Part shown: positions 24,675 to 34,836 of the stretch, piece by piece
Position numbering within the stretch: position 1 is the first letter of the stretch
How the letters are laid out: each line of letters starts with the position of its first letter
From: Nostoc sp. FACHB-152
GTDB taxonomy: Bacteria > Cyanobacteriota > Cyanobacteriia > Cyanobacteriales > Nostocaceae
Reading direction: 5' to 3'
Length of the DNA stretch: 64,000 nucleotides
Assembly: GCF_014697475.1 (NCBI RefSeq)
Contig: NZ_JACJRV010000016.1
Location: 1-64,000, forward strand
The notes under the pieces: generated by a model
The model's input: the letters and a program-made list of their open reading frames with translations, nothing else
Databases searched by the model: none
Told to the model about the DNA's origin: nothing
Position numbers and translations under genes: made by a program

Positions 24675-27347
24675 TTATTCAACCACTTCATTCACCGGGA
24701 ATCTATCAATTAATTGCATTGCACGGTAGGCATTGCGCTGCAAAACTTCTGGTAAATGGGGAACATGGGGAATTTGGGATAATAAATCCAAAGTCCGGCG
24801 TAAAATCCTGACTACATCACCCTCATCTAAGCTGGTGTTACTGCAAAGTTCTGTCCATTCCATGCCCAAAGCCCACTTTTCTACAAGCGCAATTAACTCA
24901 AATTCCAACCAAATAGGTAATGCTACGTTATACCGTCGTTGCAGTTGGAACATTTGGCGACGAATTCCTCGTAGTTTTGCCAAAGCTTCTGCTACTTGTT
25001 CACTCAAGTCAAAATTGACTTTACTATCTGGACGTGGGGTTTCTGTTACTAAAGCCGCGATCGCAGCTGCTAAGTGGTGCGGGTCTAATTGGTTGAGTTC
25101 ACCACTGGCAAAAACTAAACCCAGCCACAATTCATTTTCTCCACGAATAGCGGCAGCAATTCGACCTAGTTCGGTTGGGACTAAGTTATCCAAACAGCCA
25201 AAATGTTGCAAAATCTCAATTAAATTGAGAAATTCCTCCCAATGGCGTTGTGATTGTTGTTCGACTTGGCTTTGCAGTTCTTCGAGTTCGGCTTCGAGTT
25301 CGATATAGCGTGCTTTGCGTTTGAAAATATTGCCAGCATTACCTGATTGATGCAACGGATGATTTTCTAACTGTTCTTGGACTGCGGTAACGCGACTGAG
25401 TTGTTCTGCGACTTCTGGTGGCAGATTCAAAGATTCAGTTTCGTCAGGAATAAGTTTTGCGATCGCAGCTGATTGTTCATTCCCCCGGCGCGACTGTCCT
25501 GGTTTAAAGGGCATTTCTGGCGGTGGCAAAATATCTGCTGGCACGTCAATGCGGGGCAATTGGGCATACAAATTGACGACATCCGCCGTCGTGGCTACAT
25601 ACCAACGGTTATCTTGCCCTAAACATATTAAGTATGGTGCTTGACCTGAGCCAGGGCTTTTGCCAACTAATACTGCTGGTACAGGTGTAGACACTGTAAT
25701 ATTTTTCCCTTTCAGGCTTAACAGTGTCCCAGAGACAGCAAAGCCCAACATCATGAACAATTCCTCTTGACGGTCATCTTGGGCTTGTTCTTGCAGCGTT
25801 TTCAATAACTGGCGTTCAACTTTCAGCCGTTGTCGCAATTTCTCATAAACAGCGATTTCGTTTTCGTCTACGGCGGCAATTTGTTCTCCTAGTTGGGTTA
25901 GTTGGGCTTGTAATTCCGCTATTTCGTCATATTCTGGCTTGAGGTGCAAGTTGGCTATATACTGCCCAAAACTGCGTTCTACAAGTTCTCTGGCTTGTTC
26001 TATGGTGTGAGTTTGCAGCAAGTTCAGCACCATACCGTAGCTAGGTGTAAACTGGCTGACTAGGGGATCTGGTTTAGATGTTGCCAGATACGCTGCTTCT
26101 TTAGAACCTTCAAAGGGAGTTTGGACTGTCACCACATGACCTTGTTTATCCATCCCTCGCCGCCCAGCCCGACCTGCCATTTGCAGAAACTCGGAAGCGT
26201 TCAATAGGCGATGTCCAGTATCGGTACGCTTGGAAAGGGTGGAAATAACTGTTGTCCTGGCAGGCATATTAATCCCTGCGGCTAAGGTTTCAGTGGCGAA
26301 TACCACCTTAATTAATCCCTGCTGGAATAATTCTTCGACTAGCACCTTCCAAGCAGGTAAAATTCCGGCATGGTGGGCAGCAATTCCGCGATAAAGGGGG
26401 GCAATTTGTCCAGAACGCCCGGCTTCGGGGTTACGGTTTAAGAAATCATCGATTTGCTCGCGCAATATTTGTGACTCTTCGCCATTCACTAGCCATAAAT
26501 CACCTACTTCTGCCACGGCTTTATCGCATCCCCGACGGCTGAAGATAAAGTAAATTGCGGGCAGCATATCCCGTTGTTGTAGCTGGCTCAAGGTATAGAT
26601 GATGCCAGGGGCTTCTGGTCTGCCATTTTTGCCTTTATCCCCTTGCCCTTTTTTGTGTTTCTTAACTAGGCGGGGATTAATCTTAGTTTTACTTTCATTT
26701 AATAGGGGAAACAAACCTTTGGGATTGCAGTAGTGAAATTCCAAGGGTACTGGCCGAAAATCAGAATAAATCAGGTCTGTGGGGCCGTGGACGTGATTTA
26801 ACCAATCTGTTAGTTGTTCGCTATTATCAACTGTGGCAGAGAGGGCTACTAGTTGCACTTCACGGGGACAGTAGATGATTGATTCTTCCCACACTGTACC
26901 TCGCTGGCGATCGTTCATGTAGTGGCACTCATCTAATACCACTGCTTCTACGTCCACTAAAGAAGTACCGACTTGCCCGATGGGTGTGCCATAGAGCATA
27001 TTGCGGAAAATTTCTGTGGTCATCACCAGAATCGGCGCATCTCTATTAATAGAGGCATCTCCTGTTAACAGTCCCACCAAGTCGGGGCCGAATTTTTCTC
27101 GAAAGTCACGTAATTTTTGATTCGACAGAGCTTTGAGGGGTGTGGTGTAGAATACGCGCTTGCCACGGGATAAAGCGCGATAAATAGCGTACTCTCCTAC
27201 CAAGGTTTTGCCCGAACCTGTGGGCGCACACACGACTACGGAGCGTCCAGCATTAAGGGACGCGATCGCATCTTTCTGAAACTGATCCAGATCAAAGGGA
27301 AATATCAACCCTAAATTAAGTTCTGGAGACGCTGCGGGATAATTCAC
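24675..27347 (-). CDS. Ski2-like DExH-box RNA helicase
   Basis: An 890-residue superfamily 2 helicase. Visible motifs in order are I (APTGSGKTLVGEYA), II (DECHYM), III (SATVDN), the second RecA domain with IFSRRGCDKAV and VFATETLAAGINMPA (IV-V), and VI (QMAGRAGRRG). The C-terminal region (about 700-880, LAKLRGIRRQMFQLQRRYNV) matches the DSHCT helical domain of Mtr4/Ski2. Cyanobacteria and chloroplasts (ISE2) share this type; roles lie in RNA processing or turnover. The start codon is GTG. No neighbour suggests a specific pathway. A Glu/Gln-rich coiled region lies near 480-520. Confidence 0.9.
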   Translation of the reverse strand: MNYPAASPELNLGLIFPFDLDQFQKDAIASLNAGRSVVVCAPTGSGKTLVGEYAIYRALSRGKRVFYTTPLKALSNQKLRDFREKFGPDLVGLLTGDASINRDAPILVMTTEIFRNMLYGTPIGQVGTSLVDVEAVVLDECHYMNDRQRGTVWEESIIYCPREVQLVALSATVDNSEQLTDWLNHVHGPTDLIYSDFRPVPLEFHYCNPKGLFPLLNESKTKINPRLVKKHKKGQGDKGKNGRPEAPGIIYTLSQLQQRDMLPAIYFIFSRRGCDKAVAEVGDLWLVNGEESQILREQIDDFLNRNPEAGRSGQIAPLYRGIAAHHAGILPAWKVLVEELFQQGLIKVVFATETLAAGINMPARTTVISTLSKRTDTGHRLLNASEFLQMAGRAGRRGMDKQGHVVTVQTPFEGSKEAAYLATSKPDPLVSQFTPSYGMVLNLLQTHTIEQARELVERSFGQYIANLHLKPEYDEIAELQAQLTQLGEQIAAVDENEIAVYEKLRQRLKVERQLLKTLQEQAQDDRQEELFMMLGFAVSGTLLSLKGKNITVSTPVPAVLVGKSPGSGQAPYLICLGQDNRWYVATTADVVNLYAQLPRIDVPADILPPPEMPFKPGQSRRGNEQSAAIAKLIPDETESLNLPPEVAEQLSRVTAVQEQLENHPLHQSGNAGNIFKRKARYIELEAELEELQSQVEQQSQRHWEEFLNLIEILQHFGCLDNLVPTELGRIAAAIRGENELWLGLVFASGELNQLDPHHLAAAIAALVTETPRPDSKVNFDLSEQVAEALAKLRGIRRQMFQLQRRYNVALPIWLEFELIALVEKWALGMEWTELCSNTSLDEGDVVRILRRTLDLLSQIPHVPHLPEVLQRNAYRAMQLIDRFPVNEVVE

Positions 27348-27410
27348 TCAATCACTTTTGCAACCAGACTGTTTACTATATTAACGGGTCTTTTGTCAAC
27401 TTCGTCATCG

Positions 27411-27452
27411 GAAATAGGGAATAGGGCATAGGCAATAGGCAATAGGCATTAT
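27411..27452. repeat. Heptamer repeat aataggc
   Basis: Consecutive aataggg, aatagggc, ataggc, aataggc, aataggc units between the helicase and proC genes. The same heptamer occurs at 30764-30799, 37273-37310, 58794-58830 and 61330-61352. Confidence 0.8.
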
Positions 27453-27493
27453 TTTTTACTTTCCCAACTCCCTATTCACCAATCCCTACTCCC

Positions 27494-28306
27494 CTATTTC
27501 CCCAATTCGTGCGATCGCATTGTAGCCGCTTTGACTGCTTCAATTAAAGCAGAACGAAAACCTGCTTTTTCTAGTTGGCTAATGCCAGCAATGGTTGTGC
27601 CGCCAGGACTGGTAACTCTATCTTTTAGTTCTGCTGGGTGCATTTTGCTCTCGTGCAGTAGTTGTGCTGTTCCTAAAACTGTTTGTAGGGCGAGTTGATT
27701 GGCTATACTTCTGGATAAACCTGCGGCGACTCCGCCATCGGCTAGGGCTTCTACTAGGATTGATACATAAGCCGGGCCGCTACCGGATAGTCCTGTGACA
27801 GCATCCATCAAGCTTTCAGAAACTTCAACAACTTCCCCCACTGCCGAAAATAATTGTTGGGCGATTTGCTGGTGTTTGGTGGTGGTATAAGCACCTAAAC
27901 ATATGGCTGTCATCCCAGCCCCGACGGTGGCGGGGGTATTAGGCATGGCTCTAATTACTGGTAATTGGGGAAACGCTGCTTCTAGCTGATGTAAAGACAC
28001 TCCCGCCAAAATTGAGATTACTAAAGGAGAGTGTTCTTTCAGAATGATATCTGCTAATTCTTGAGCGATCGCACTAAATACCTGCGGCTTAACAGCTAAA
28101 AATATCACTTCTTGAGCTTGCTGAAATACCAAGCTGTTATCTGTCGTCACAGTCACATCGTATTGCTGCTGTAAAAAAGCCTGACGCGCTGATTGGGGTT
28201 CGCTAACTATAACTTCTGAAGGTTGGTAGATACCACGCGCAATAAGGCGGGATAACAGTGCTTCTCCCATTACCCCGCCTCCAATTAAGCCAAATTTTAT
28301 GGTCAT
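27494..28306 (-). CDS. proC: Pyrroline-5-carboxylate reductase
   Basis: Last step of proline synthesis: NAD(P)H-dependent reduction of pyrroline-5-carboxylate. FGLIGGGVMGEALL is the nucleotide-binding loop. VIRAMPNTPATVGAGMTAI and VTGLSGSGPAYVSILVEALADGG are the family signatures, and RVTSPGGTTIAG closes the active site. Its 270 residues are normal. It follows sepF by 93 bases, the usual cyanobacterial arrangement with pipX and pipY. Confidence 0.95.
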   Translation of the reverse strand: MTIKFGLIGGGVMGEALLSRLIARGIYQPSEVIVSEPQSARQAFLQQQYDVTVTTDNSLVFQQAQEVIFLAVKPQVFSAIAQELADIILKEHSPLVISILAGVSLHQLEAAFPQLPVIRAMPNTPATVGAGMTAICLGAYTTTKHQQIAQQLFSAVGEVVEVSESLMDAVTGLSGSGPAYVSILVEALADGGVAAGLSRSIANQLALQTVLGTAQLLHESKMHPAELKDRVTSPGGTTIAGISQLEKAGFRSALIEAVKAATMRSHELGK

Positions 28307-28399
28307 TTGTTACTTGTCATTAGTCCTTGTCATTAATCATTTGTATTTTAGGACGAATAACAAAGGACAAAGGACAATGGACTAACAACAAATGTAAAT

Positions 28400-28996
28400 T
28401 TACTGTGCCATCCGGTTAGGTTCATTACCCCAGTTTGGTGTTGCAGTCGGGGCGGTACGTACAGGACGCGCTGGTGGTTGTGGAACTTCGTGAATAACTC
28501 CACCTTGAGTGCTGACTTGCACACAGCTTGGCGTAAACAAAAAGATGCTTTCGCCAATTCGCTCTTGGTGTCCATCTAGGGCATAAGTTCCACCAGCAAC
28601 AAAATCAACTGCTCTTTGAGCTTGATCTGGATCCATAATTGTCAGGTTGAGAACTACTGACTTCCGCTCACGCAAGGCTTGAATTGCCTGGGGCATTTCT
28701 TCAAATGTACGAGGCTCAAGTACTAATACTTCCGAAATCCCGTTCACTGCTCCTGGCATACCAATTACGTTCCCCATTGTAGACTTTGATCCTGTTGCTA
28801 CATCTTCACCCATTGTAGACATGGGTTCGCGCCAACGTCGATTTTGTGTAGTGGCTTCGGCGGGTGCAGGTTGAGGATTTTCTTGTTGGTACAGATTTTG
28901 GTAGTTATCTGTATCTGGTTCTTCTTCGTAATATTCGTACTCTACCTGCTCGTTCAACCCCACGAAGTCCCGAAGTTTGGAAAAAATATTGTTCAT
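28400..28996 (-). CDS. sepF: Cell division protein SepF
   Basis: SepF (Cdv2 in cyanobacteria) binds FtsZ and the membrane at the division ring. The N-terminus [14 protein letters not shown] is an amphipathic helix suited to membrane binding. A long acidic, Gln/Pro-rich linker follows, and the SepF core starts at about residue 88 with [20 protein letters not shown] and continues through [20 protein letters not shown] and [14 protein letters not shown]. Complete at 198 residues. Part of the pipX-pipY-sepF-proC group. Confidence 0.93.
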   Translation of the reverse strand: MNNIFSKLRDFVGLNEQVEYEYYEEEPDTDNYQNLYQQENPQPAPAEATTQNRRWREPMSTMGEDVATGSKSTMGNVIGMPGAVNGISEVLVLEPRTFEEMPQAIQALRERKSVVLNLTIMDPDQAQRAVDFVAGGTYALDGHQERIGESIFLFTPSCVQVSTQGGVIHEVPQPPARPVRTAPTATPNWGNEPNRMAQ

Positions 28997-29360
28997 TGGT
29001 ACGCTCCTGATGCAAATTACCTTTATCGACTTAGCGATGATGCTGATGTAGCCATCTGAGATCGCTACAAAGGTCAGACAGTTTTTGTAATCTTATCGCT
29101 GTTTGTAGCTTCTATTACAATTACGAGTAATAAACTGACGCTTATGTAAACGCCTGTACAATAACCTAGATACAATAATGAGTCAAGATTATATCCCAAA
29201 CATTTCCGGATATAAAGTTTAATACCAGGTTTCTTTGATTATTCTTTATTTTTTTTAATATTATTTTTGGTGCCGTATTGTACCTCTAAACGAGGAAAAT
29301 TGACTGCATTCCCTACTTAGAGGCTCGGCTACCAGTACCTAGCAATTACTATTTGAGAAT
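28997..29360. other. Region between pipY and sepF
   Basis: About 360 bases, AT-rich, with no gene. It probably holds the sepF promoter, separating sepF-proC from pipX-pipY as independent transcription units. Confidence 0.5.
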
Positions 29361-30029
29361 TTAATAGCGATCGCCGAATAATATAGTTCCTAATCTAACC
29401 ATAGTAGCCCCAGCTTGTACAGCTAGGTGATAGTCACTTGACATACCCATCGATAAATGCTGTAATTTAAGGTTTTGCCAATTTTGTAATTGAATTTCTT
29501 TGGCTAAGTCACGAGTGCTATTAAATACATCAACAATTTCCGCATCATCCAAACCAAGCGGCGGAATTGTCATCAAACCTTGAAATTGTAAAAATTTACA
29601 CTCGTTTAGTTCCGCCAAGTCAGCCATTAATTCGGGAACACTCCAACCAGACTTACTAGGATCGGGGAGTATTTTGACTTGTAGGCACACATTAGGGCTA
29701 ACTCCTAGCTGCTGGGCTAATTGGTTTAAACGCTGTGCCAGTTTCAAATTATCTACCGAGTGAATCCACTCAAATAGTTCTAGGGCTTTTTTGGCTTTGT
29801 TGCTTTGCAAATGCCCAATCAAGTGCCAAGTGATATCAGATAAGTCTTGTAACTGTTCCTGCTTAAGAGCGGCTTCTTGAATGCGACTTTCACCAAAATC
29901 ACGAAGTCCGGCATTATAAGCTAGGCGAATCACCTCAGCCGGAACTTGCTTACTGACAGCAATTAACCTGACTGAGGGAGGCAGAGAGGCGCGAATAGAG
30001 GCAATACGTTCGTCAATCGAACTAATCAT
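29361..30029 (-). CDS. pipY: PLP homeostasis protein of the YggS/PipY family
   Basis: A 222-residue single-domain protein binding pyridoxal phosphate without known enzymatic activity; it affects amino-acid and vitamin B6 balance. LIAVSKQVPAEVI carries the PLP lysine, and SRIQEA, WHLIGHLQSNKAK and LSMGMSSDYHLAV are family signatures. Its first codon overlaps the end of pipX by four bases (ATGA), implying translational coupling, as in other cyanobacteria. Confidence 0.93.
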   Translation of the reverse strand: MISSIDERIASIRASLPPSVRLIAVSKQVPAEVIRLAYNAGLRDFGESRIQEAALKQEQLQDLSDITWHLIGHLQSNKAKKALELFEWIHSVDNLKLAQRLNQLAQQLGVSPNVCLQVKILPDPSKSGWSVPELMADLAELNECKFLQFQGLMTIPPLGLDDAEIVDVFNSTRDLAKEIQLQNWQNLKLQHLSMGMSSDYHLAVQAGATMVRLGTILFGDRY

Positions 30030-30304
30030 TGGAAGGTGCGTTGGAAAACACTCTGAAGCTGATCGTACTCCTGAGATTGACCATTACGGCGTAGGGTACG
30101 CAAACGATTTTCTAACATCATTCTGGCCTCAGTCCGCCCAATGGATTGAAACTTAATACCTTTAACGTCGTTTGTGACCAGAAAAAATAAGCGTTGGGCA
30201 TAAAGTGTAGTGAACAGATCTTGGTTTTCGTCAACCAAACAAATCCGATAAAGCAAGCCCCAATTTGGATGATTTATGTAAATTTCTGAAGTTTCTGAAG
30301 TCAT
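30026..30304 (-). CDS. pipX: PII-interacting protein X, NtcA co-activator
   Basis: PipX bridges the PII signal protein and the nitrogen regulator NtcA. The 92-residue protein has IYINHPNWGLLYRICLVDEN, the Tudor-like fold that contacts both partners, then FFLVTNDVKGIKFQSIGRTEAR and two C-terminal helices. It is restricted to cyanobacteria, which supports the assignment of the window. Overlaps pipY by four bases. Confidence 0.95.
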   Translation of the reverse strand: MTSETSEIYINHPNWGLLYRICLVDENQDLFTTLYAQRLFFLVTNDVKGIKFQSIGRTEARMMLENRLRTLRRNGQSQEYDQLQSVFQRTFQ

Positions 30305-30763
30305 TTAGGAGTCAAGGTAGGAGTATGTATATTTTGTCTTAGTAAAAAATAAACATTCAGACGATGATAATGCCTTTTCGTCAGAATATTTAGACAATAC
30401 TAAGTGAAGTTGTGTAACTTTTTGCCCTTTTTAGCATTGATGAAGTCATGAATCGAATGCTTTTTGAGCAGATGAAGCTAAAAGTTAGGAAGGATAAACG
30501 CACAAGAGATTTGATTTGTCTGAGGTAACATCAAAAAGTCTCTGCTTTCTGTTTGGCTTTGCCTTGACAAAGGTATTTACCCTGCAAAATTTTCACCACG
30601 CACAGCTGACTCTCAGATTAAAACTGACGCTGGCTTCTCTCCATGTTGCCATAATTCTGGCTTGGTGGCGCAAAATTGCTAACGATGGATTGATATGCTG
30701 AATATATGAGACATCACACAGACAACACATCAAATTTGGAAACCAGGCAGCACTGAAGCCTAT
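30305..30763. other. Intergenic region upstream of pipX
   Basis: About 460 bases. A 61-codon frame (30516-30701) exists but lacks a ribosome site and recognisable features and was not called. The pipX promoter should lie at its left end. Confidence 0.5.
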
Positions 30764-30799
30764 TGCCTGTTGCCTGTTGCCTATTGCCTATTGCCTATT
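30764..30799. repeat. Heptamer repeat gcctatt/gcctgtt
   Basis: Five to six consecutive 7-base units, running into the 3' end of the following gene's frame (stop at 30781). Confidence 0.8.
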
Positions 30800-32337
30800 T
30801 CATGATTCAGCAGTTTTAAGGCTGCTAGTTGTGCCTGAGCTTTGTGCAGAGATTCATACCATTCTCTTTCGGGATCACTGTCAGCGACAATGCCTGCACC
30901 CACTTGTCCCCAAACGGTATTGATTGGGGAGTTGGGAGTTGGGAGTTGGGAGTTGGGAGTAAGATATTCTTCCCTTGCATCCCCTGCACCCCTGCACCCC
31001 TGCACCCCTGCTTGAGAAGTAGGAGCCAACAATAGGGTACGAATCAAGATATTCAAGTCCAAGTTACCGCGCCAGTCTAAATAGCCACAGGAACCGTAAA
31101 ATAGGCTACGTCTTACAGGTTCAAGTTCTTCGATGATTTCCATGCACCGGACTTTTGGACACCCTGTGATTGTGCCGCCAGGGAACATGGCACGAATCAA
31201 ATCAACGGCGTTTTTGCCAGATTGTAAGTTACCTTGAACGTTGCTCACAAGATGCATAACGTGACTATAACGCTCAATTGTGAGTAATTCATCGACTTTG
31301 ACTGTACCCCATTCACAAACTCTCCCTAAATCATTGCGTTCTAAATCGACCAACATGATATGTTCTGCGCGTTCTTTAGTATTGCTGAGTAGTTCTTGTG
31401 CCAGTTGATGATCTTGTTCTGGAGTCGCACCACGCGATCGCGTTCCGGCGATTGGTCGAGTCTGTGCCTCCTGATTTTCTAACAGTACCAACCTTTCTGG
31501 CGAACAGCTAACTACTTCACCCCAGGGAGTCCGCCAATAGCTGGCAAAAGGCGAAGGATTGATTTTTTGTAATGCTTGGTAAATCGACCAGCCAGAAGCC
31601 GATGTAGAGGCGGAAAATCGCAAAGAAAGATTCGCCTGAAAAATGTCTCCAGCCTGAATATATTTTTTGGCACGATTGACTGATGTTTCATAATCTGACT
31701 GCGATGTGAAGAACTCAGGGGCAGAACTGATGGGTGTATGTTGTGAGGAGGTAACTTGGTAGAGTGAATTCCCTGAATTTTTTTCTTCTAAAAGAATTTT
31801 TAACCTATCTACATCATCAATGTCACTAGCTGCTAGCCAAAGAATTTGATCTACATGATCTAAAACAGCAAATGAGTCTGGTTCATACCAAAAAGCTACG
31901 GGGAAGGGTAAGGTATCAGATTTGGCAAAAGGTAGCTGTTCAATTTCCCAAGCTGCGTCATAACCAAGCCACCCTAGCCAACCGCCGGTGAAGGGGAGGT
32001 GTGGAGGAGGCAGGGGAGCAGGGGGGCAGGGGAGCAGGGGGGCAGGGGAGCAGGGATGGTTTTCTGCTTGTTTCTTCTGTAGTAACTCTTCTAAAAAGGG
32101 GAGAATTTGGCCTAAAGTAGGTGTCCACATCTGCGGTACGCCATCGATGATGCGGGGTGTGCCTGCACAGATGGAATAGCGGCTGAGTTGAGGTTGATCA
32201 GTAGGTGTGGGGTAAGGACTTTCTAGAAGGGTGGCGATTTTTGATGGTGTGTTTGTGAGAAATAAGGCAGCGAAAATTTCTGAGCCTGTACGATTTTCTA
32301 AGGGAAGCGATCGCCAATACCAAGGCTTGGTTATCAT
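30781..32337 (-). CDS. pabB: Chorismate-utilising synthase component I (PabB/TrpE type) with two repeat-derived inserts
   Basis: Converts chorismate with ammonia to aminodeoxychorismate (folate path) or anthranilate (tryptophan path). Core motifs are intact: PIAGTRSRG, HIMLVDLERNDLGRV, VSNVQGNL, MFPGGTITGCPKVR and GSCGYLDWRGNLDLNILIRT. PIAGT rather than PIKGT leaves the choice between PabB and TrpE open; PabB is favoured because the N-terminal leucine-rich allosteric pocket of TrpE is not evident. Two stretches are foreign: Pro/Leu-rich residues about 90-114, and about 438-471 (EEYLTPNSQLPTPNS). Both are encoded by intergenic-style tandem repeats that kept the frame. The second falls between core strands before INTVWGQVGAGIVADSDP. 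Confidence 0.85.
   Translation of the reverse strand: MITKPWYWRSLPLENRTGSEIFAALFLTNTPSKIATLLESPYPTPTDQPQLSRYSICAGTPRIIDGVPQMWTPTLGQILPFLEELLQKKQAENHPCSPAPLLPCPPAPLPPPHLPFTGGWLGWLGYDAAWEIEQLPFAKSDTLPFPVAFWYEPDSFAVLDHVDQILWLAASDIDDVDRLKILLEEKNSGNSLYQVTSSQHTPISSAPEFFTSQSDYETSVNRAKKYIQAGDIFQANLSLRFSASTSASGWSIYQALQKINPSPFASYWRTPWGEVVSCSPERLVLLENQEAQTRPIAGTRSRGATPEQDHQLAQELLSNTKERAEHIMLVDLERNDLGRVCEWGTVKVDELLTIERYSHVMHLVSNVQGNLQSGKNAVDLIRAMFPGGTITGCPKVRCMEIIEELEPVRRSLFYGSCGYLDWRGNLDLNILIRTLLLAPTSQAGVQGCRGAGDAREEYLTPNSQLPTPNSPINTVWGQVGAGIVADSDPEREWYESLHKAQAQLAALKLLNHEIGNRQ
30927..31020. repeat. Tandem repeats inside the pabB frame (heptamer and octamer)
   Basis: Five copies of GTTGGGA (30927-30960) and, after a spacer, about four copies of CCCCTGCA (30979-31012) lie inside the coding frame and add roughly 33 residues near the C-terminus. 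Confidence 0.85.
31999..32055. repeat. 16-bp tandem repeat inside the pabB frame
   Basis: About three copies of a 16-base unit (GGCAGGGGAGCAGGGG) encode the Pro/Ala/Cys-rich insert at residues 95-113. The unit is not a multiple of three, yet the total length keeps the frame. Confidence 0.85.
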
Positions 32338-32348
32338 AAATTCAAAGC

Positions 32349-33266
32349 TTAAAATTGATTACCTAAAACTAGGCGCACACCCCAGAATAAAGTTAAAGTG
32401 GCGATCGCTAACCAATCCCATTTTTTCAGCCGTAATTCATGCCACTGCACTTTGTGTTCGTGGGGACTGGTAAAACCGCGCACCATCATGGCATTAGCCA
32501 TTTGTTCCGCCCGTAATAGTAGATTTTCTAACAGTCTTTCTGCGATTATCATCCAAACTTTGACGGCGCCTTTTAACCCTAATTTTTTCCAATTAATCGC
32601 CCTTGTCATGACAGAACGAATGAGATTTTGTATTTCTTCTAAGACAAGGGGAATAAACCGCAACGATAAAGTTAGAGTTAGGGTAATTTCAGTTACAGGT
32701 ATTTTAAACCTACGTAGTGGCTGCATGATGCTTTCAAACGCAGCAGTAATTTCTTCTGGTGCGGTTGTAAGTAAATATAAGTTAGTGCTGTAAATTACAG
32801 TGAACAAAATTGTACTCAGCCGCACTGCCAAATCTAAAGAACGACGAGTTACTTTGACTGGGCCTTGATGAAATAGGACGTAAGAGTATTTATCCTTACT
32901 AGGAAATATGATATTAGGAGCAGGGGGCGGGGTGCGCTGGGTTAAAACTTGTTCGTTGCCTGGCAGACGCGGCTGATAATTGATCCCCAAACCATCAGGA
33001 CTGATAGCTGCAATTAATAATACTAAAAACGACAGTGTTAATAGCCAGCCCATCTGCTGTTGCCAGACTCGTCGGGGAATTCTAGCAACTAATGTAAAAA
33101 TAATTAGCAATGCAACTAACAAAACACGCCATTGATTGTTGGCAAAGCTATAGCTTGTCAAAAAACTCATCAACCAAAAAAACTTGACACGCGGATCTAA
33201 TTTATGTAGCCAAGTTTGCGGTTGTTCTAAATATAGTCCTAGTGGTAGCGATCGCAGTAAATCCAT
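32349..33266 (-). CDS. CbiQ/EcfT-family transmembrane protein
   Basis: The T-component couples ATPases to a substrate-binding subunit in energy-coupling-factor transporters. The 305-residue protein has five to six hydrophobic segments, and LDPRVKFFWLMSFL near the N-terminus and AMMVRGF near residue 265 match EcfT coupling motifs. A long extracellular or periplasmic loop (about 90-135) is unusual. No ATPase or S-component is nearby. It lies between der and pabB on the same strand, an arrangement I associate with cyanobacteria, so substrate cannot be inferred. Confidence 0.82.
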   Translation of the reverse strand: MDLLRSLPLGLYLEQPQTWLHKLDPRVKFFWLMSFLTSYSFANNQWRVLLVALLIIFTLVARIPRRVWQQQMGWLLTLSFLVLLIAAISPDGLGINYQPRLPGNEQVLTQRTPPPAPNIIFPSKDKYSYVLFHQGPVKVTRRSLDLAVRLSTILFTVIYSTNLYLLTTAPEEITAAFESIMQPLRRFKIPVTEITLTLTLSLRFIPLVLEEIQNLIRSVMTRAINWKKLGLKGAVKVWMIIAERLLENLLLRAEQMANAMMVRGFTSPHEHKVQWHELRLKKWDWLAIATLTLFWGVRLVLGNQF

Positions 33267-33333
33267 AATTTAGTCATTAGTCATTTATCATTAGTCATTA
33301 GACAAAGAACAAATGACTAATGACCAGCAATTA

Positions 33334-34695
33334 TTACACGCGAGTTGCGCGGTTAACATTGCCACTTTCCACATCGCGGACTTTCTTACTCCGCCAGAGT
33401 AAGCGAATGGGTGTACCCTTAAACCCTAGCTGTTGCCGGAATTGTCTTTCAATATAGCGGCGGTAGTTGTCGTTGAAGCGTTTGGCTTCGTTCACAAACA
33501 GGGCAATTGTCGGGGGTTGGGTGGTTACTTGTGTACCATAATAAATTTTGCCCTGACGACCACCGCGTGAAGTTGGTGGTGAGTGCCATCTGACAGCTTC
33601 TTCTAAGACTTCATTAATTACCGATGTACTAACACGGCGTTTATGTTCTGCTGCTGCTTCAACGACTAACTCTAAAATCTTTTCTACCCGTTGTCCTGTT
33701 AAAGCACTTACAAAGATGGTAGAAGCCCAATCTGTAAAATGTAACCGTTCTTGCAGAGTTTTTTCGTAATCGTAGATAGTGTGAGAGTCTTTCTCAATCG
33801 CATCCCATTTATTTACTACAACGATGCAAGCGCGACCTTCTTCGATAATCCGCCCAGCTAATTTTTGGTCTTGCTCGGTAACGCCGTCAAGGGCATCTAT
33901 GACTAATAACACTACGTCAGCCCGACGAATTGCTTTAAAGGCACGGTTAATACTAAAGAATTCTGTCCCGTATTCGATGCTTTTCTTTTTGCGAATCCCC
34001 GCAGTGTCAATCAGTCGGTATTGTTGCCCATCCCTTTCGATTGAGGTATCGATCGCATCGCGGGTTGTACCAGAAATAGGGCTAACAATGGCTCTTTCTT
34101 CACCCACGAAGGCATTTAACAAACTTGATTTTCCGACATTTGGCCGACCAATGATCGCCACTTTAATTTCGTTTGTTTCTGGTACTTCTGATACCGGCGG
34201 AATGTATTGAATTAACTCGTCGAGTAATTCTCCTGTACCGTTGCCATGAATTGCCGAAATCGGGTATGGTTCTCCTAACCCTAATTCCCAAAACTCGGCA
34301 GCTTGAATTATGCCTTGGTCTGGTGATTCACACTTATTCACAGCCAGCAGCACTGGTACTGGTTGTTGACGCAACCACTCAGCAATTTCTTCATCAGCTG
34401 AGTTTGGGCCTGTTTGACCATTCACCACAAAAATCGCTGCACTGGCTTCTGCTAAGGCTGCTAATGCTTGTTGGCGAATTAGGGGTAAAAATTCGGTGTC
34501 ATCGTTAAAGACTAAACCACCTGTATCTACCACTAAAAACTCGCGATCGCTCCAATAAGCGGGCAGATAAGTGCGATCGCGGGTCACACCTGGCTCATCG
34601 TGGACAATCGCCGTTTGTTCCCCGGCGAGACGATTAACCAGGGTGGATTTGCCGACATTTGGCCGGCCGATAATTGCAACAATTGGCAGTCCCAT
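33334..34695 (-). CDS. der: Ribosome-assembly GTPase Der (EngA)
   Basis: Two consecutive GTPase domains plus a KH-like C-terminal domain. G1 motifs GRPNVGKS occur at residues 10 and 183; DTGG and DTAG, NKCE and NKWD complete each domain. The final part ([16 protein letters not shown]) is basic. At 453 residues it is complete. Essential for 50S subunit maturation in bacteria. Confidence 0.96.
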   Translation of the reverse strand: MGLPIVAIIGRPNVGKSTLVNRLAGEQTAIVHDEPGVTRDRTYLPAYWSDREFLVVDTGGLVFNDDTEFLPLIRQQALAALAEASAAIFVVNGQTGPNSADEEIAEWLRQQPVPVLLAVNKCESPDQGIIQAAEFWELGLGEPYPISAIHGNGTGELLDELIQYIPPVSEVPETNEIKVAIIGRPNVGKSSLLNAFVGEERAIVSPISGTTRDAIDTSIERDGQQYRLIDTAGIRKKKSIEYGTEFFSINRAFKAIRRADVVLLVIDALDGVTEQDQKLAGRIIEEGRACIVVVNKWDAIEKDSHTIYDYEKTLQERLHFTDWASTIFVSALTGQRVEKILELVVEAAAEHKRRVSTSVINEVLEEAVRWHSPPTSRGGRQGKIYYGTQVTTQPPTIALFVNEAKRFNDNYRRYIERQFRQQLGFKGTPIRLLWRSKKVRDVESGNVNRATRV

Positions 34696-34836
34696 AAAAC
34701 CAGGCGTAGAGAAACAGATACTATATCACATTTCTTCATTTTAGCGACTTTAAGACTCTCTTTGATTTTATTTAATTAGAGAAAATTAACCACCAAATTT
34801 TTAGAAAGTAGCTCTCACGTCGAAGGAGATGATGCC

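Noticed and set aside
30516-30701. 61-codon frame upstream of pipX
   Set aside because: No ribosome site, no neighbour logic, and no recognisable protein feature.
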